This document shows positions 8,008 to 16,976 of a stretch of 64,000 nt of DNA, piece after piece. Both the position numbers and the translations under genes were made by a program. How positions within the stretch are numbered: the stretch's first letter is position 1; the number at the start of each line of letters is the position of its first letter. Below the pieces are notes generated by a model. The model saw only the letters and a list, made by a program, of their open reading frames with translations. It was not told the origin of the DNA and made no database searches. The DNA comes from Nocardioidaceae bacterium (GTDB lineage: Bacteria > Actinomycetota > Actinomycetes > Propionibacteriales > Nocardioidaceae). The stretch is from NCBI GenBank assembly GCA_017744365.1, contig JAGIBL010000010.1, positions 48,416 to 112,415 of the forward strand. The letters run 5' to 3'.

Positions 8008-8927
8008 GCCGGATCGCGGAGTCGCTGTTCTGGATCGGCCGCTACGTCGAGCGGGCCGAGGACACCGCCCGCATCCTCGACGTGCAGACCCAGCTGATGG
8101 TCGAGGACCCGACCGTCGACGTCCGGGCGACCTGCGACGGCGTGCTCGCGATCATGGGGGTCCCGGTCGCGGCCGGCGAGATCGTCGGCCCGCCCGACCT
8201 GCTGCGCCGGCTGGCCTACGACCCGACCTCGCCCGCCTCGATCCACGCGACCCTGCGCAACGCCCGCGAGGTCGCCCGGCGCGCCCGCGAGACGCTCTCC
8301 ACCTCGATGTGGGAGGCGGTGAACACCACCTGGCGGGCGATCCCGAGCGGCCGGTTCGAGTCGATGCAGCCGCCGGTGGGGCTGGCCTGGGTCCGGGACC
8401 GGGCCGCGCTCATCAACGGCACCGCCGACGCCACCATGCCCCGCGACCAGGGCTGGCAGTTCCTCATGCTCGGACGCTCCATCGAGCGCGCCGACATGAC
8501 CGCCCGGCTGGTCGCGGCGGCCTCACTCTCCACCTCCTCGGCGTGGACCACCTCGCTGCGCGCGTGCGGCGGGTACGAGTCGTTCCTGCGCACCTACCGC
8601 GGGCTTGAGACGGACCGCGAGGCGGCCGAGTTCCTGGTGCTGGACCGGCTGTTCCCGCGCTCGGTGGTCTTCGCGCTCAGCAGGGCCGAGCAGTGCCTGG
8701 AGAACCTGGAGAGCGCCGGCCAGCGCGCCGGCTTCCAGAACGAGGCGCAGCGGCTGCTCGGCCGGACCCGGGCCGAGCTGGAGTACCGCGCGCTCTCCGA
8801 CGTGCTCACCGACCTGCCGCACGAGATGGAACGGCTCCAGCGCACCTGCGCGCTGGCCACCGACGCGGTCACCCGGCGCTACTTCGCGGGCTCGGTGGCG
8901 ACGGTCTGGAACCAGGGACGAGGGTGA
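8001..8927 (+). CDS. Alpha-E domain protein (DUF403 family)
   Basis: 308 aa, GTG start overlapping the ATP-grasp stop. The family N-terminus LSRIAESLFWIGRYVERAEDTARILDV is clear, and a second signature QFLMLGRSIERADMTARL lies near residue 160. The protein is all alpha-helical with repeated R-x-x-E-RA-D pairs. The family almost always sits beside a circularly permuted ATP-grasp and a transglutaminase, as here, and probably acts in the same uncharacterised peptide-modification pathway. Confidence 0.88.
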   Translation: MLSRIAESLFWIGRYVERAEDTARILDVQTQLMVEDPTVDVRATCDGVLAIMGVPVAAGEIVGPPDLLRRLAYDPTSPASIHATLRNAREVARRARETLSTSMWEAVNTTWRAIPSGRFESMQPPVGLAWVRDRAALINGTADATMPRDQGWQFLMLGRSIERADMTARLVAAASLSTSSAWTTSLRACGGYESFLRTYRGLETDREAAEFLVLDRLFPRSVVFALSRAEQCLENLESAGQRAGFQNEAQRLLGRTRAELEYRALSDVLTDLPHEMERLQRTCALATDAVTRRYFAGSVATVWNQGRG

Positions 8928-8929
8928 GC

Positions 8930-9769
8930 ATGCAGCTCAAGGTGGTGCACACGACCGGCTTCTCCTACGAGGGCGGAGCCACGGCGTCGTACAACGAGGC
9001 CAGGCTGACGCCCCAGACCGTGGCCGGGCAGATCGTCGTGCACAGCAGGCTGGACGTGCACCCGGCGCCGTGGACCTGGACCTACCGCGACTACTGGGGC
9101 ACGCACGTGACCGCGTTCGAGGTGCTCGACCCGCACGAGACGCTGACGGTGAGCGCGACCGCGACGGTGCACACCGAGGCCCGTACGGCGGCCACGGCGC
9201 GGCTCTCCTGGGCCGAGCTGCGCGACGAGAAGGTCGCCGACCGGCTCACCGAGTACCTGGAGATCTCCGACCGAGTGGCACCGCCGCCGGACCTGGCCGC
9301 GCTGGTCACCGAGATCGCCGCGCACTGCGCCGACCCGCACCGCGCGGCGCGCAGCATCTGCTCGCTCGTCCACGACGAGATCAAGTACGTCAGCGGCGCC
9401 ACCGACGTCGCCGGGTACGCCGCGGACTCGTGGGCGGCCCGGTCCGGGGTCTGCCAGGACATGGCGCACCTGGCCCTCGGCGGGCTGCGCCAGGTCGGCA
9501 TCCCGGCCCGCTACGTCTCCGGGTACCTGCACCCGTCCAAGGAGCCCGAGATCGGGACGGCGGTACGGGGTGAGTCGCACGCGTGGGTCGAGTGGTGGGA
9601 CAACGGCTGGCACGGGTACGACCCCACCAACGACACCGAGCCCGGCGAGCGGCACGTGACCGTCGCCGCCGGCCGCGACTACGGCGACGTCCGGCCGCTG
9701 TCGGGGATCTTCACCGGCGCCGGCACCTCGTCGATGTTCGTCGACGTCCAGGTCACCCGGCTGGCCTAG
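8930..9769 (+). CDS. Transglutaminase-like cysteine peptidase-fold protein
   Basis: 279 aa from ATG 8930 with AGGG 5 nt upstream; an in-frame GTG at 8924 overlapping the previous stop is an alternative. The N-terminal bacterial transglutaminase beta domain (VVHTTGFSYEGGATASYNEARLTP) is followed by the core with the catalytic triad: Cys in ARSGVCQDMAHL, His in GESHAWVEWW and Asp in GYDPTND. It completes the ATP-grasp/alpha-E operon and could make or cut amide bonds in the same product. Confidence 0.9.
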   Translation: MQLKVVHTTGFSYEGGATASYNEARLTPQTVAGQIVVHSRLDVHPAPWTWTYRDYWGTHVTAFEVLDPHETLTVSATATVHTEARTAATARLSWAELRDEKVADRLTEYLEISDRVAPPPDLAALVTEIAAHCADPHRAARSICSLVHDEIKYVSGATDVAGYAADSWAARSGVCQDMAHLALGGLRQVGIPARYVSGYLHPSKEPEIGTAVRGESHAWVEWWDNGWHGYDPTNDTEPGERHVTVAAGRDYGDVRPLSGIFTGAGTSSMFVDVQVTRLA

Positions 9770-11142
9770 GCGTGGCCCGAGCCGGATCCTGCGGCCCGGG
9801 CCACGGCCAGCACCCCGAGACCGCAGCCGGCGACGAGCAGCCAGCCCGGCCGGGTCGCGTGCGCCAGCGTCGCCGGCCCCGCGCCCGCGACCAGCCCGCC
9901 GGCGATCGCGATGCCGAGCGCCGCGCCGACCTGCCGGGCGGTCGAGGTCATCCCACCGGCCACCCCGGCCCGCGCCGGGGGAAGTCCCCCGACCGCCGTG
10001 TTCGTCAGCGGGGCGTTCGCGAACCCGAAGCCGATGCCGATCAGCAGGTAGGCGGCGAGCAGCAGGGCCACCGGGGTGCCGTCGCCGAGACCGACCAGGC
10101 AGAGCCCGCCGGCGACCAGGAACCCGCCCGCGAGCAGGAGCGGAGGCCGCGGTCCGACCCGGCCGACCAGCCGTCCGGACCAGGGCGCGCACACCGTCGC
10201 GCCCAGCGCCATCGGCAGCGTGGCGGCGCCGGCCTCGAGGGCCGACGACCCGCGCACGTGCTGCAGGTACAGGGTGTTGAGCAGCAGTGCCGTGCTGAGC
10301 GCCACGAACACGAGCACCGCTCCGAGGACAGCGCCCGCGAACGACCGACGGCGGAACAGATCGAGGTCCACCAGCGGCTCGGCGCGACGCCGCTCGACCA
10401 CGGCCAGGGCGATGCCGACGAGCACCGCCAGCACACCGCCGGCCAGCACGGCGGGCGAGCCCCAGCCCGTGTGCGGGCCCTCGATGAGCAGCGCCACCAC
10501 GCCCCCGACAAGCAGCACCAGCAGCGCCTGCCCGGGCAGGTCGAGCGCGCGCGCACGCGGCGCCCGCGACTCCGGCACGACCACGGCGGTCAGCGCGAGC
10601 GCGAGCAGCACCACCGGCACGTTCACCCAGAAGACCCAGCGCCAGCCGAGCCCGGTGACCAGCGCGCCGCCGACGAGCGGTCCGGCGGCCATGCTCAGCC
10701 CGAAGACGGAGGCCCAGATCCCGATCGCGCGGGCGCGCTCGCGCGGGTCGGGCATCACGTTGACGACGATCGCCAGAGCCACCGGGCTGAGCATCGAGGC
10801 GCCGACTCCCTGGAGTGCGCGGGCGGCGACCAGCGTGCCGAGACCCGGCGCGACCGCCCCGGCCACCGAGGCGAGCCCGAAGACGACCAGGCCGGTGCGG
10901 AACACCCGACGCCGGCCGAAGCGGTCGGCGAGCGCGCCCGAGGTGATGAGCAGGCCGGCGAGCACGATCGTGTACGCGTCGACCACCCACTCCAGGCCGC
11001 GCGTCCCGGTGTCCAGGCCTCGGCCGATGGCGGGCAGCCCCACGTTCACCACGGTGGTGTCCAGGCCGACCAGGAAGAGGCTGAGCGCGCAGACACCGAC
11101 GACGGTCCAGCGGCGACGGGCATCGAGGGCGTTGGTCTTCAC
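9766..11142 (-). CDS. MFS transporter, DHA2 (EmrB/QacA-like) drug exporter
   Basis: 458 aa with about 14 hydrophobic segments. The first helix carries the family signature FLVGLDTTVVNVGLPAI. Motif A-type GALADRFGRRRVF and motif C-type ALQGVGASMLSPVALAI are present, the latter typical of proton-driven antiporters. Its stop overlaps the convergent transglutaminase stop through a CTAG. It is divergent from an XRE-cupin regulator gene across a 57-bp gap, which suggests local control. Confidence 0.9.
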   Translation of the reverse strand: MKTNALDARRRWTVVGVCALSLFLVGLDTTVVNVGLPAIGRGLDTGTRGLEWVVDAYTIVLAGLLITSGALADRFGRRRVFRTGLVVFGLASVAGAVAPGLGTLVAARALQGVGASMLSPVALAIVVNVMPDPRERARAIGIWASVFGLSMAAGPLVGGALVTGLGWRWVFWVNVPVVLLALALTAVVVPESRAPRARALDLPGQALLVLLVGGVVALLIEGPHTGWGSPAVLAGGVLAVLVGIALAVVERRRAEPLVDLDLFRRRSFAGAVLGAVLVFVALSTALLLNTLYLQHVRGSSALEAGAATLPMALGATVCAPWSGRLVGRVGPRPPLLLAGGFLVAGGLCLVGLGDGTPVALLLAAYLLIGIGFGFANAPLTNTAVGGLPPARAGVAGGMTSTARQVGAALGIAIAGGLVAGAGPATLAHATRPGWLLVAGCGLGVLAVARAAGSGSGHA

Positions 11143-11182
11143 GCGCCCATCCTTCGAGGCGGGCTGCGCGGCCTCCAGCAGA

Positions 11183-11199
11183 TTTGCTAGAACTGCAAA
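11183..11199. promoter_or_regulatory. Candidate operator between MFS and XRE-cupin genes
   Basis: The inverted repeat TTTGC-N7-GCAAA occupies 11183-11199 and ends at the ATG of the regulator gene. The spacer contains TAGAAC 6 nt before the ATG, a near-match to TANNNT, so the operator would cover the -10 of a leaderless regulator transcript and allow autoregulation. Confidence 0.5.
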
Positions 11200-11766
11200 A
11201 TGACCGAGATCGACGAGACGCTGGCCGCGATCGGACCGCGGCTCCGGACGCTGCGCCGCGACCGCGGCAGGACCCTGGCCGAGGTGGCCGAGGAGACGGG
11301 CATCTCGATCAGCACGCTCTCGCGCCTGGAGTCGGGCAAGCGCCGGCCGACCCTGGAGCTGCTGCTACCGCTGGCCCGCAGCCACCGGGTCGCCCTGGAC
11401 CAGCTCGTCGCCGCGCCCGCGACCGGCGACCCGCGGATCCACCTGCGCCCGGTCCGCCGCAGTCGCGGCAGCGTGCTGGTGCCGCTGACCCACTACCCCG
11501 GCCGGATCCAGGTGTTCAAGCAGGTGCTCGCGCCGCGTCCACCGCGCCTGGTCACGCACGAGGGCTACGAGTGGCTGTACGTGCTCGCCGGGACGCTCCG
11601 GCTCGTCATCGGCGACCGCGAGCACGTGCTCGGCCCCGGCGAGGCGGTCGAGTTCGACACCGCCGAGCCGCACTGGTTCGGCCCGGCCGACGAGAGCAGC
11701 GTCGAGATCCTGCACCTCTTCGGCCCGCGCGGCGACCACGCCGCCGTCCGCGTCACGAAGCCGTGA
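11200..11766 (+). CDS. XRE-family regulator with C-terminal cupin domain
   Basis: 188 aa. The helix-turn-helix spans residues 12-60 (LRRDRGRTLAEVAEETGISISTLSRLESGKRRPTLELL). A cupin barrel follows, about residues 105-180 (THEGYEWLYVLAGTLRLVIG, then LGPGEAVEFDTAEPHWFGP). This architecture senses small ligands and usually represses an adjacent gene. The divergent neighbour is a drug exporter, the likely target. No Shine-Dalgarno precedes the ATG. Its 3' end overlaps the convergent RNB gene by 14 bp. Confidence 0.88.
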   Translation: MTEIDETLAAIGPRLRTLRRDRGRTLAEVAEETGISISTLSRLESGKRRPTLELLLPLARSHRVALDQLVAAPATGDPRIHLRPVRRSRGSVLVPLTHYPGRIQVFKQVLAPRPPRLVTHEGYEWLYVLAGTLRLVIGDREHVLGPGEAVEFDTAEPHWFGPADESSVEILHLFGPRGDHAAVRVTKP

Positions 11767-13183
11767 ACCGGACCGTCCGGGTCGCGACGTCCGCCGCGGC
11801 CAGCGTGAGGGTCAGCTCCTCGCCGACCGGCAGTGGCTGGGTCCCGGTGGCGGTGGCCGTGATCGCCGGCTCACGGACCACCGCGTCGCCCTTGCGGGCG
11901 TCGTCGCGGTCGGCCTCGACGACCACCCCGGTGAACGTCTCCCCCACCCGGCCCGCGAGCGTGGCCGCCTCGATGAGGTTGAGCACCGCGTTCTCGTAGG
12001 CGTGCGCGCGCCGGCCGGAGGACTGCATCAGCTCGGGCAGCTCGGGCATCCCCTCGCGGACCCAGCCAGGCACCTCCTGCCCGGCGCACAGCGCGGCACA
12101 CACCTCCAGCCCGAAGCGGTCGACCAGGCGGCGCAGGGGTGCGGTCACGTGCGCGTACGGCGCCGCCAGCGCGGCGTGCAGCGGCTGCTCGGGGACCGAC
12201 CCGTCGAAGACGTCGTAGCCGGCCCCGCGCAGCAGCGTGGTCGCCGCGGTGATCATCGCCAGGTGGTGCGGCTTGGTCGGGTCCAGCCCGTGCACGAACG
12301 CGGGGTAGGCCATCTCCGCCGGCCAGTCGATGCCGAGCCCGCGGGCCGTCCGGCGCAGTCTCGTGACCGCGTGGTCCTGCGCCGGTGGCAGCGTGCGCAG
12401 CACCCCGACCTTGCCGTCGAGCATGATCCGGGCGGCGGCGAAGCCGGTGAGCAGGGAGATCTGCGCGTTCCAGCCCTCGACCGGCAGCAGCGCCCGGAAC
12501 TCCAGCTTCCACGGGGTCACCGAGCAGTCCACCTCCTGCTCGGGCATCGGCAGACTGACCCCGCCGCGGTCGACCTCCTGCTGCTCGCGGAGCCTGCCGA
12601 CCTCGGCGAGGAGCCGCAGCACCTCGCTCGCGGTGCCGTCGTCGAGCTGCTGCTGCACGCCGGCGTAGTCGAGCCGCGCGGTCGAGCGCACCCGCGCCCG
12701 CTCGACCTTGGCCGAGGTCTGGGCGCCTTTGGCATCGAGCTCGATGGTCCACAGGAACGCCGGCCGGACCTGGTCGGGCAGCAGCGACGCGGCACCCTCG
12801 GAGAGCTCGGCGGGGTGCAGCGGGACCTTGCTGTCGGCGCCGTACAGGGACTCGCCGCGCCGGCGCGCCTCCACGTCGACCGGGTCGCCGGCCGTGACGA
12901 ACGCGGCCACGTCGGCGATCGCGTAGTGCACCACGTAGCCGTCGCCGCTGCGCTCCAGGTGCAGCGCCTGGTCGAGGTCCATCGAGCCGGGCGGGTCGAT
13001 CGTGACGAACGGGATCGCGGTGCGGTCCAGGTCGGGCAGGCGCGGGTGCGCGGCGGCCTGCTTCGCGGCGGAGACCACGCCGGCCGGGAACTCGGGATCG
13101 ACCTTCTGCTCGGCCTGGATCGCGGCGATGCCGTCCTCGAGGGTGGCGTTGCGCTGGCGGACCCGGAGGACTCGGCTGCTCAC
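11753..13183 (-). CDS. RNB-domain ribonuclease (RNase II/R superfamily)
   Basis: 476 aa from a GTG at 13183, chosen because TAGGGT lies 7 nt upstream; GTG 13201 would add six residues. The RNB core includes IPFVTIDPPGSMDLDQALHL with its clustered catalytic Asp residues, YVVHYAIADVAAFV and later PYAHVTAPLRRLVDRFGLE. It is a shorter actinobacterial form with little N-terminal cold-shock region and only a small C-terminal beta domain. It would degrade RNA 3' to 5'. Confidence 0.88.
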   Translation of the reverse strand: MSSRVLRVRQRNATLEDGIAAIQAEQKVDPEFPAGVVSAAKQAAAHPRLPDLDRTAIPFVTIDPPGSMDLDQALHLERSGDGYVVHYAIADVAAFVTAGDPVDVEARRRGESLYGADSKVPLHPAELSEGAASLLPDQVRPAFLWTIELDAKGAQTSAKVERARVRSTARLDYAGVQQQLDDGTASEVLRLLAEVGRLREQQEVDRGGVSLPMPEQEVDCSVTPWKLEFRALLPVEGWNAQISLLTGFAAARIMLDGKVGVLRTLPPAQDHAVTRLRRTARGLGIDWPAEMAYPAFVHGLDPTKPHHLAMITAATTLLRGAGYDVFDGSVPEQPLHAALAAPYAHVTAPLRRLVDRFGLEVCAALCAGQEVPGWVREGMPELPELMQSSGRRAHAYENAVLNLIEAATLAGRVGETFTGVVVEADRDDARKGDAVVREPAITATATGTQPLPVGEELTLTLAAADVATRTVRFTAS

Positions 13184-13310
13184 GGCCCACACCCTACGCA
13201 CGGATGCTGACGATCATCTGAAACCCTGGCCCGGTGATCGTCGCTGCGCTCCTCAACGCTCCTCCCTCCGCCGGCAACGGAGCAAGCTCCGAACGGCTCC
13301 GGTCGATCGC

Positions 13311-14084
13311 GTGCTGATCCTCCTTCCGCCGTCCGAGGGCAAGAGCGCGCCCGCCCGCGGTGCCGCGCTGGACCTGTCCCGGCTCGACCTGGCGGCCCTC
13401 ACCGACGCCCGCAAGGAGCTGCTCGAGCTGCTCGTCACGGCCAGCTCCGAGGACCCGGAGACGACCGCGGCAGCCCTCGGGCTCGGCCCCACCCAGCTCG
13501 ACCTGCTGGACCGCAACGCCGCCCTGCACACGGCGTCGACCGCGCGGGCCGACCGGATCTACACCGGCGTGCTGTACGACGCGCTCGACCTCACCTCGCT
13601 CGACGCCGCCGCCCGCCGCCGCGCCACCCGCCGGCTGGTGGTGATCTCGGCCCTGTTCGGGGCGGTCCGGCCCAGCGACCGCATCCCCGCGTACCGGCTC
13701 TCCGGCGACACCAACCTGCCCGGCGCCGGGATCGTCTCCTCCTACTGGCGCCCGCACCTGCAGCCGGTGCTCGACGAGCAGGCCGGGAGCGGGCTGGTGG
13801 TGGACCTGCGCTCGTCGATGTACGCCGGATTCTGGCGGCCGACCGACGGCACCAAGGTCGCGACCGTGCGGGTGCTGCACGAGGTGAACGGCACCCGCAA
13901 GGTGGTCAGCCACTTCAACAAGGCCACCAAGGGACGGATCGTGCGCGCGCTGCTGACCGACGGGAGCGCCCCGCGGAACCCGGCCGCCCTGGCCGAGCTG
14001 CTCGGCGACCTGGGCTGGCACGTCGAGCAGGGCCCGGCGGGGAAGAACGGGACTCAGCTCGACGTGGTGGTCCGGGAGCTGTAG
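13311..14084 (+). CDS. yaaA: YaaA-family peroxide stress protein (DUF328)
   Basis: 257 aa from GTG 13311. The family N-terminus LILLPPSEGKS is followed by YTGVLYDALDL, VVISALFGAVRPSDRIPAYRLS, VVDLRSSMYAGFW and VSHFNKATKGRIVRAL. YaaA limits intracellular iron during peroxide stress in E. coli and has a DNA-binding helix-hairpin-helix-like fold. It is monocistronic here and convergent with the PIN toxin gene 1 nt away. Confidence 0.9.
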   Translation: MLILLPPSEGKSAPARGAALDLSRLDLAALTDARKELLELLVTASSEDPETTAAALGLGPTQLDLLDRNAALHTASTARADRIYTGVLYDALDLTSLDAAARRRATRRLVVISALFGAVRPSDRIPAYRLSGDTNLPGAGIVSSYWRPHLQPVLDEQAGSGLVVDLRSSMYAGFWRPTDGTKVATVRVLHEVNGTRKVVSHFNKATKGRIVRALLTDGSAPRNPAALAELLGDLGWHVEQGPAGKNGTQLDVVVREL

Positions 14085-14085
14085 G

Positions 14086-14478
14086 TCAGGCGAGCAACCG
14101 CCAGCCGAGGGTCTCGGCGGCGTGACGGTCGAAGGTGGCCGTCTCGGTGATCCCGTAGAGCCGCGAGGTCGCGTGGATGAGGGCGTCCGGGAAGTCGGCA
14201 CCGCGGCGGGCCGCCTCGAGCGCTTCGCCGACGGACTCACCGTCCTCGATCTCGAACACCTCCGTGGCCATGATCGAGTCGAACATCTCCAGCACCTCCG
14301 GGATCGGACGGCGAAGGCTGCGGGCCAGCACCCAGTACAGCTCCACGATCACCGTGAGACTGACGAATCCTGGCGTCTCCAGCGTGAGCCGGCGGATCAG
14401 CTGCTGGGCGATCGGGGTCTGCCGCTCGTCGTCGCGCGCGAAGGCGCGAACCAGCACGTTGGTGTCGAGCGCGATCAC
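14086..14478 (-). CDS. PIN-domain ribonuclease toxin (VapC-like)
   Basis: 130 aa. The acidic PIN residues are present: Asp in MIALDTNVLVRAF, Glu in LTVIVELYWVLAR and the distal Asp in GADFPDALIHATSR and TATFDRHAAE. Toxins of this type cleave RNA with a bound Mg2+. The start overlaps the stop of an AbrB-type antitoxin gene by 4 nt (ATGA), the usual antitoxin-first order. Confidence 0.9.
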   Translation of the reverse strand: MIALDTNVLVRAFARDDERQTPIAQQLIRRLTLETPGFVSLTVIVELYWVLARSLRRPIPEVLEMFDSIMATEVFEIEDGESVGEALEAARRGADFPDALIHATSRLYGITETATFDRHAAETLGWRLLA

Positions 14479-14717
14479 GCCGACTCGGCCGCACCCTCGG
14501 CGATGCCGCGCTCCATGTCCTCGAGCGTGATCGGCGGCCCGTCGTACTTGATGATCCCGAACAGGTCCTCGACACTCCGGTTCTTCGGCCGGAGTCGGTA
14601 CTCGCGGTCACTCACCCGGACGAAGTCGACCTTCGTCCCGGGCACGATGCCGAGCTCGTCCCGCACCTCCTTGGGCACGGTGATCTGACCCTTCGACGTC
14701 ATTGTTGCCTGGGGCAT
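14475..14717 (-). CDS. AbrB/MazE-type antitoxin
   Basis: 80 aa. The SpoVT-AbrB swapped-hairpin domain covers residues 4-48 (ATMTSKGQITVPKEVRDELGI, then GTKVDFVRV). The acidic C-terminus (ITLEDMERGIAEGAAESA) would wrap the PIN toxin. Start at ATG 14717 was chosen for a GGAGG 7 nt upstream; the ORF could open at 14732. As in other AbrB-PIN pairs, the complex probably represses its own promoter. Confidence 0.88.
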   Translation of the reverse strand: MPQATMTSKGQITVPKEVRDELGIVPGTKVDFVRVSDREYRLRPKNRSVEDLFGIIKYDGPPITLEDMERGIAEGAAESA

Positions 14718-14765
14718 TTCCTTACCTCCCACTCGTCCGCCTTACCGCAGGCAGCCTAGCAAGGA

Positions 14766-15752
14766 TCAGGACAAAGCGGGCCGGACCTTCTCGCAGATCA
14801 GCCGCAGGCTCTCCCAGGAGGGCTCCGCGGGAAGCCCCCCGCAGGCCGGGTGGCTGCTGACCAGCCGCAGCTCGCCGGACCGGGCCTGCGCGACCATCTC
14901 GTCCGGGGTGAGCACGACGTACACGCTGCCGCGGCGCAGCTCCTCGACGCTCGCGGCGTCGTCGCGCACGTAGCTCTGGTTGCCCTGCGCCCACGAGGCG
15001 TAGGAGCGGGCGTCGGCGAGCAGGTGGTGCCCGTACGCCGCCCAGAACCGGTCCGGGTCCTCGGCGCAGAACACGTTGGCCGGCCCGGGCGGGGCCACCA
15101 CGACGAAGCCGGGCTCGCGTCCGTGCGCCCGGCACTCGTCCCGGTAGAGCTCGACCAGCGCCGGGTCGTTCTGCTGGGGCGCGAAGCCGAGCCCGAGGCG
15201 GGCCGCCCTTCGCGCGGCGGCGGGAGAGCCACCGCCGTAGAAGAGGAACGGATGCGGGTCGACGTACGGCGTGGGCAGGATGCGCACCCGGCGCCCGTCG
15301 TACGAGAACTCCTCGCCGGTCCAGGCCTGCCGCAGCACGCCGATCTTCTCCTCGATGTCGGCCCCGCGCGTCTCCCAGGCCTTCCCGAAGAGGTCGTACT
15401 CCTCACGCCGGTAGCCGAGCCCGATCGTGTAGGTCACCCGCCCGGCCGCGATCTGGTCGAGCACCGCGATCTCCTCGGCCACCCGCAGCGGGTCGTACAG
15501 GTTGAGCAGCAGCGCGCTCACCGAGATCGGGATCGTGCTGGTCACCGCCGCGAACGCGGCCGCCACCGGGAGCGGGCTGGGCAGGTAGCCGTCGGCCGAG
15601 ACGTGGTGCTCGGAGAGCAGCAGCGCCTGGTGGCCGTGCTGCTCGAGGTAGGCCGCCTGCTCCAGCGAGCGGGCGTAGATCTCCTGCCGTACGGCGCGGT
15701 CCGCGCCCAGCGCGCGGAAGTCGTAGCGAGCGGCGAATCCGGTGCGGGCCAT
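14766..15752 (-). CDS. LLM-class flavin-dependent oxidoreductase
   Basis: 328 aa, ATG at 15752. A TIM-barrel luciferase-like protein: LEQHGHQALLLSEHHVSADGYLPSPL, SALLLNLYDPLRVAEEIAVLDQIAAGRVTYTIG and FLFYGGGSPAAARRAARLGLGF. It would use FMN or F420 to oxidise an unknown substrate. It stands alone between the toxin-antitoxin pair and the RNase H gene, with no partner flavin reductase nearby. Confidence 0.87.
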   Translation of the reverse strand: MARTGFAARYDFRALGADRAVRQEIYARSLEQAAYLEQHGHQALLLSEHHVSADGYLPSPLPVAAAFAAVTSTIPISVSALLLNLYDPLRVAEEIAVLDQIAAGRVTYTIGLGYRREEYDLFGKAWETRGADIEEKIGVLRQAWTGEEFSYDGRRVRILPTPYVDPHPFLFYGGGSPAAARRAARLGLGFAPQQNDPALVELYRDECRAHGREPGFVVVAPPGPANVFCAEDPDRFWAAYGHHLLADARSYASWAQGNQSYVRDDAASVEELRRGSVYVVLTPDEMVAQARSGELRLVSSHPACGGLPAEPSWESLRLICEKVRPALS

Positions 15753-15784
15753 GGCCGCATCGAAGCAGAAAACTGCAACGCGTT

Positions 15785-16966
15785 CTAGAGCGGCACGTCG
15801 GTCGGGCGCGCGTTGAAGAGCCGCATGCTGGCCAGCAGCCGCTCCTCGGTCTCCCGCGGCGGCGTACCCCGGAAGTAGGAGATCACCGTGACCGAGGCGG
15901 GCGAGAGCTCCATCTTGAACAGCGCGTCGAGAGGCGCCCCGAGCGCGTCGGCGACCAGCACCTTGATCGGCGTGACGTGACTGACCACGACCACGGTCCG
16001 GCCCTCCCAGGCCTCGATGATCCGGTCGCGGCCGGCGAGGACGCGGCCCTCCACCGACCGGAACGACTCGCCACCGCCGGGCGCGTACTCGAGGTCGCCG
16101 AGCCACGAGGAGAGCTCGTCGGGAAACTTCTCCTGGATCTCCGCGAAGCTGAGCCCGTCCCAGTCGCCGAACTCCATCTCCGCGACGCCGTCCTCGACGA
16201 GCACCTGCTGGCCGAGCACCTCGCCGAGGATGTCGGCGGACTCGCGGGTGCGGCGGACCGGCGAGGAGATGAGCGCGTCGACCTGCTCCGCCATCGGCGA
16301 GAGCCACTCGGCGGTGGCGCGCACCTGCGCCCGTCCCTCGTCGTTCAGGCCGGGGTTGGCGCCGCCGAGGCCGCCGGAGAACAGCTTCCGGGTGGTGTGG
16401 TCGGTGACCCCGTGCCGGACCAGGATCAGCGTGGTCGGCGGTTCACCGGGCGGGGACCAGCCGCGCTCGGCCCGTTCGGCCTTGGCCTTCGCGGGCGCCT
16501 TCTCCCCGAGGGCCGCCGTCGCGTCGTGGACGTGGACACCCGGGTCGCGCTTGCCGTCGAGAGCCTCGTTGCCGAGCCGGTCGGCGTGCTTGTTCTGCTC
16601 GCGCGGCACCCAGGTGAAGATCGTGCCCGCCGGCGCCAGCGAGGCCGCCTCCGCCTGCAGCGGCTTCATCGACGGGTGCTTGACCTGCCAGCGCCCGGAC
16701 ATCTGCTCGACGACGAGCTTGGAGTCCATCCGGACCTCGACGCTCGCCTGCGGGGTGAGCTCCGCGGCCATCCGGAGGCCGGCGATCAGGCCGCGGTACT
16801 CGGCGACGTTGTTGGTGGCGATCCCGATGGTCTCGCCGATCTCGGCGAGGACGTCGCCGGTGCGGGCGTCCTTGAGCACGGCGCCGTACGCCGCCTTGCC
16901 GGGGTTGCCCCGGGACCCACCGTCGGCCTCGACGACCACCGCATCGATGTCGGCGAACGAGCTCAC
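15785..16966 (-). CDS. Bifunctional RNase H / histidine (acid) phosphatase
   Basis: 393 aa. The N-terminal half is RNase HI: VVVEADGGSRGNPGKAAYGAVL, with the later catalytic acids in TNNVAEYRGLIAGL and VRMDSKLVVEQM, and Asp in NKHADRLGNEA. After a Lys/Ala linker near residues 145-175 comes a phosphoglycerate-mutase-like phosphatase with LVRHGVTDHT and VVVVSHVTPIKVLV. The Mycobacterium homologue Rv2228c has both activities. The zinc-ribbon gene lies 10 nt upstream, so they are probably one operon. Confidence 0.93.
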   Translation of the reverse strand: MSSFADIDAVVVEADGGSRGNPGKAAYGAVLKDARTGDVLAEIGETIGIATNNVAEYRGLIAGLRMAAELTPQASVEVRMDSKLVVEQMSGRWQVKHPSMKPLQAEAASLAPAGTIFTWVPREQNKHADRLGNEALDGKRDPGVHVHDATAALGEKAPAKAKAERAERGWSPPGEPPTTLILVRHGVTDHTTRKLFSGGLGGANPGLNDEGRAQVRATAEWLSPMAEQVDALISSPVRRTRESADILGEVLGQQVLVEDGVAEMEFGDWDGLSFAEIQEKFPDELSSWLGDLEYAPGGGESFRSVEGRVLAGRDRIIEAWEGRTVVVVSHVTPIKVLVADALGAPLDALFKMELSPASVTVISYFRGTPPRETEERLLASMRLFNARPTDVPL

Positions 16967-16976
16967 CGTGCCGAGC

